The position numbers and the translations under genes were made by a program. DNA of 7,689 nucleotides from Deltaproteobacteria bacterium (GTDB lineage: Bacteria > Myxococcota > Polyangia > Haliangiales > Haliangiaceae), in the NCBI GenBank assembly GCA_018262455.1, contig JAGSPR010000332.1, positions 1-7,689 on the forward strand. Reading direction: 5' to 3'. Positions 6,231 to 7,689 of this stretch are shown here, in pieces; positions within the stretch are counted from its first letter, which is position 1; each line of letters starts with the position of its first letter. The notes below the pieces were generated by a model that worked only from the letters and a program-made list of their open reading frames with translations, searched no databases and was not told the origin of the DNA.

Positions 6231-6800
6231 TCAGGCGTCGTGGCGAATCACGGTCACCGCGCCGTCCACGTGATCGATGACGTACGTCGTGCCGTTGCCG
6301 ATCAGCGGGACGGTCGTGCCGAGCACGTGCATCAACCACAGCCGCATCACGCCCCCGTGCGAGACGACGAGCACGGGGTCACCGTCCGCGGCGGCGATCC
6401 GCGCGAGCGTCTTCGCCATCCGCGCGATCGCGAGCTCGCGAGCCTCTCCGCCGGGCGGGGTGCCGGTCTGCGCCTGCCACGCCTGCCACGCATCCGGATG
6501 CCGCGCCGCGCACTCGTCGCGGGTCAGCCCTTCGAACACCCCGAAGCGGCGCTCGCGCAGCGCGGGATCGATCGCGGGGGTGGCGAGCCCGAGCGCGGTC
6601 GCGACGATCTCGCCGGTCTCCCGCGCTCGCACGAGATCGCTCGTCATCACCGCGGCGACCCGGGACGCAACGAGGGCCGCTGCCAGCGCGCGGGCCTGGG
6701 CGCGTCCGGTGTCGTTGAGCGCGATGTCGGTGTGTCCCTGCAGCTTGCCGAGCGCGTTCCATTCGGTCTCGCCATGACGGGCGAGCAGGATCGTGCGCAT
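6231..6800 (-). CDS. Histidine phosphatase family protein (PhoE/GpmB/CobC-like)
   Basis: The protein has 189 residues and the phosphoglycerate-mutase-like (branch 1) fold. The catalytic motif is LARHGETEWN near the N-terminus, with Arg8 and the phospho-accepting His9. LQGHTDIALNDTGRAQA follows, then SDLVRARET (54-62), the acidic LRERRFGVFEG (81-91) containing the likely general acid Glu83, and VVSHGGVMR (145-153) with the second catalytic His148. All key residues are present, so it should be an active phosphatase. Its substrate (phosphosugar, alpha-ribazole phosphate or other) cannot be read from the sequence, and there are no cobalamin genes around to support CobC. The start is firm: an in-frame TAG directly precedes the ATG, and AGGG lies 8 nt upstream. 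It follows the lipoprotein gene by 25 bp. Confidence 0.95.
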   Translation of the reverse strand: MRTILLARHGETEWNALGKLQGHTDIALNDTGRAQARALAAALVASRVAAVMTSDLVRARETGEIVATALGLATPAIDPALRERRFGVFEGLTRDECAARHPDAWQAWQAQTGTPPGGEARELAIARMAKTLARIAAADGDPVLVVSHGGVMRLWLMHVLGTTVPLIGNGTTYVIDHVDGAVTVIRHDA

Positions 6801-6825
6801 CTAGGCTGCCCTGCTCATTCATTTC

Positions 6826-7689
6826 CTACTGACAGCAACACTCGAGGCCAAAGCCGGCTGTGCTCAGGTTGGCCGAGCAGCCAGGGCCCGCCGACTCGGT
6901 GCCGGCACAGGTTCCGGTCGAGGCGTGACCCACCAGGGCACGCAACGTGCCGGTTTCGTCGGGACATCCCACGGCGCAGCCTTTGCCTTGGAAGTTGCAG
7001 TAGCCTTCGCAGGTCGGGTCACTGATCGGAACATCGGCGCCGGTGATGCACGCGCTCCACGCGGCGCAGCGGCCGGTACCGCAGGCGAAGTTCGTGCCGC
7101 TGGCGTCGCCGCACTGGGTGCCGCAGTTGCCACAGTTGGTGGGATCGTTCTGGGTGTCGACACACACCGCGTCGCACGCGGCCGCCCCGTCGCAGTGCAG
7201 CGCGACGCTGAGCGAGCCACTCGCGCTATGGCCTGCCTGATCGAAGAAGACGGCGGTGAACATGCGCACGTCCTCCTGTCCGAAGGCAAAGTCGATCGCG
7301 GCGATCTGGTGTAGCTGGGGCCAGGTGAGGGTGAGCTGGTACGCGCCTTCGTCCGCGCTGGTCGCGAACGCACCGTAGGTGGTGTCACCGGCGCCGTCGA
7401 GCTTGCCGCCGATGAGGTCGCCGATGCCCTGTGGGTCGGTGACCAAGGCGGTGAAGGTGACCTGCCCGCCCTCGGTCAGCCGGCTCACGCTCGCGTCGAA
7501 CGACAACAGCTTCGGTCCGTCGGGGCTGGGCGGGGCAGCGGCATCGCTGCTGCCTGGGCCGCCGTCGCTGGCGCTCTTGCCGCGTTCCCCGCTACAGGCA
7601 ACGAGCGGGAGGAGGGCGGCGAGCGCGACGGCAGTCACCCGGTGAGCGCCTTTTCGGGAGGCGGTGGACTTGGAGGGCTTTCGCGACAT
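6826..7689 (-). CDS. Secreted cysteine-rich lipoprotein, myxobacterial type
   Basis: The protein has 287 residues, counted from an ATG that is the very last codon of the window, so an upstream start cannot be excluded. A basic N-terminus and hydrophobic stretch (18-30) lead to a lipobox LVAC with Cys32 as the lipidation site. Ser33 at +2 argues for outer-membrane sorting. A low-complexity Gly/Ser/Ala/Pro/Asp spacer (about 40-59) precedes a beta-rich region (60-165; for example SFDASVSRLTEGGQVTFTALV) that resembles an Ig-like or PKD-like domain. The C-terminal part (166-287) has 18 cysteines, an even number suitable for nine disulfides, including CVDTQNDPTNCGNCGTQC (176-193) and the terminal ECCCQ. 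The NCGxCG motif is common in myxobacterial surface lipoproteins. No enzyme motif was seen; the ligand or role is unknown. Confidence 0.85.
   Translation of the reverse strand: MSRKPSKSTASRKGAHRVTAVALAALLPLVACSGERGKSASDGGPGSSDAAAPPSPDGPKLLSFDASVSRLTEGGQVTFTALVTDPQGIGDLIGGKLDGAGDTTYGAFATSADEGAYQLTLTWPQLHQIAAIDFAFGQEDVRMFTAVFFDQAGHSASGSLSVALHCDGAAACDAVCVDTQNDPTNCGNCGTQCGDASGTNFACGTGRCAAWSACITGADVPISDPTCEGYCNFQGKGCAVGCPDETGTLRALVGHASTGTCAGTESAGPGCSANLSTAGFGLECCCQ

Overview
This is a GC-rich window (G/C-dominated third codon positions throughout) from a bacterium that is most likely a myxobacterium (Myxococcota). The main taxonomic clue is the last gene. It encodes a secreted lipoprotein with a Ser/Ala/Pro/Asp/Gly-rich spacer after the lipobox and a cysteine-rich C-terminal half carrying the NCGNCGTQC-type motif, which is typical of myxobacterial surface lipoproteins. 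The taxon is inferred; no rRNA or other marker gene is present. No tRNA, rRNA, CRISPR array, insertion sequence or phage gene was seen, and base composition is even across the window.

Left part (1-4163): a 5'-truncated tandem-domain universal stress protein runs rightward to 858. It converges, across a 34-bp gap holding a perfect 6-bp hairpin, on a leftward gene (893-2899) that fuses a protein L-isoaspartate O-methyltransferase to an erythromycin-esterase-like hydrolase. The Pro/Ala-rich linker between the two domains is written in DNA with four G5 tracts on the + strand. An 82-bp divergent gap of lower GC separates this gene from a rightward gene (2982-4163) for a soluble protein of unknown function that looks mostly alpha-helical. 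The first two genes suggest a protein-damage or stress theme: ATP-binding stress protein plus isoaspartyl repair.

Right part (4160-7689): five genes all run leftward with gaps of 25, 47, -1 and 36 bp and could form one operon, in the order Cys-rich lipoprotein, histidine (phosphoglycerate-mutase-like) phosphatase, LemA, TPM-domain protein, DUF4389 membrane protein. LemA and TPM proteins are a recurrent envelope pair; here the lemA stop and TPM start overlap by one base (TGATG), which implies coupled translation. The last gene, DUF4389, has no ribosome-binding site at normal distance. A perfect 8-bp hairpin lies between a GGAAGG motif and its ATG and, if folded, would bring them about 7 nt apart. 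The operon's last stop codon overlaps the stop of the rightward unknown gene (TTAG, 4160-4163), so the two transcription units end on each other with no spacer.

All gaps between genes are under 100 bp, so no long non-coding stretch needs explaining. I found no clear defence, mobile or biosynthetic system. The points most worth checking are the methyltransferase-esterase fusion, the G-quadruplex-type linker DNA, the hairpin before DUF4389 and the uncharacterised 393-residue protein.
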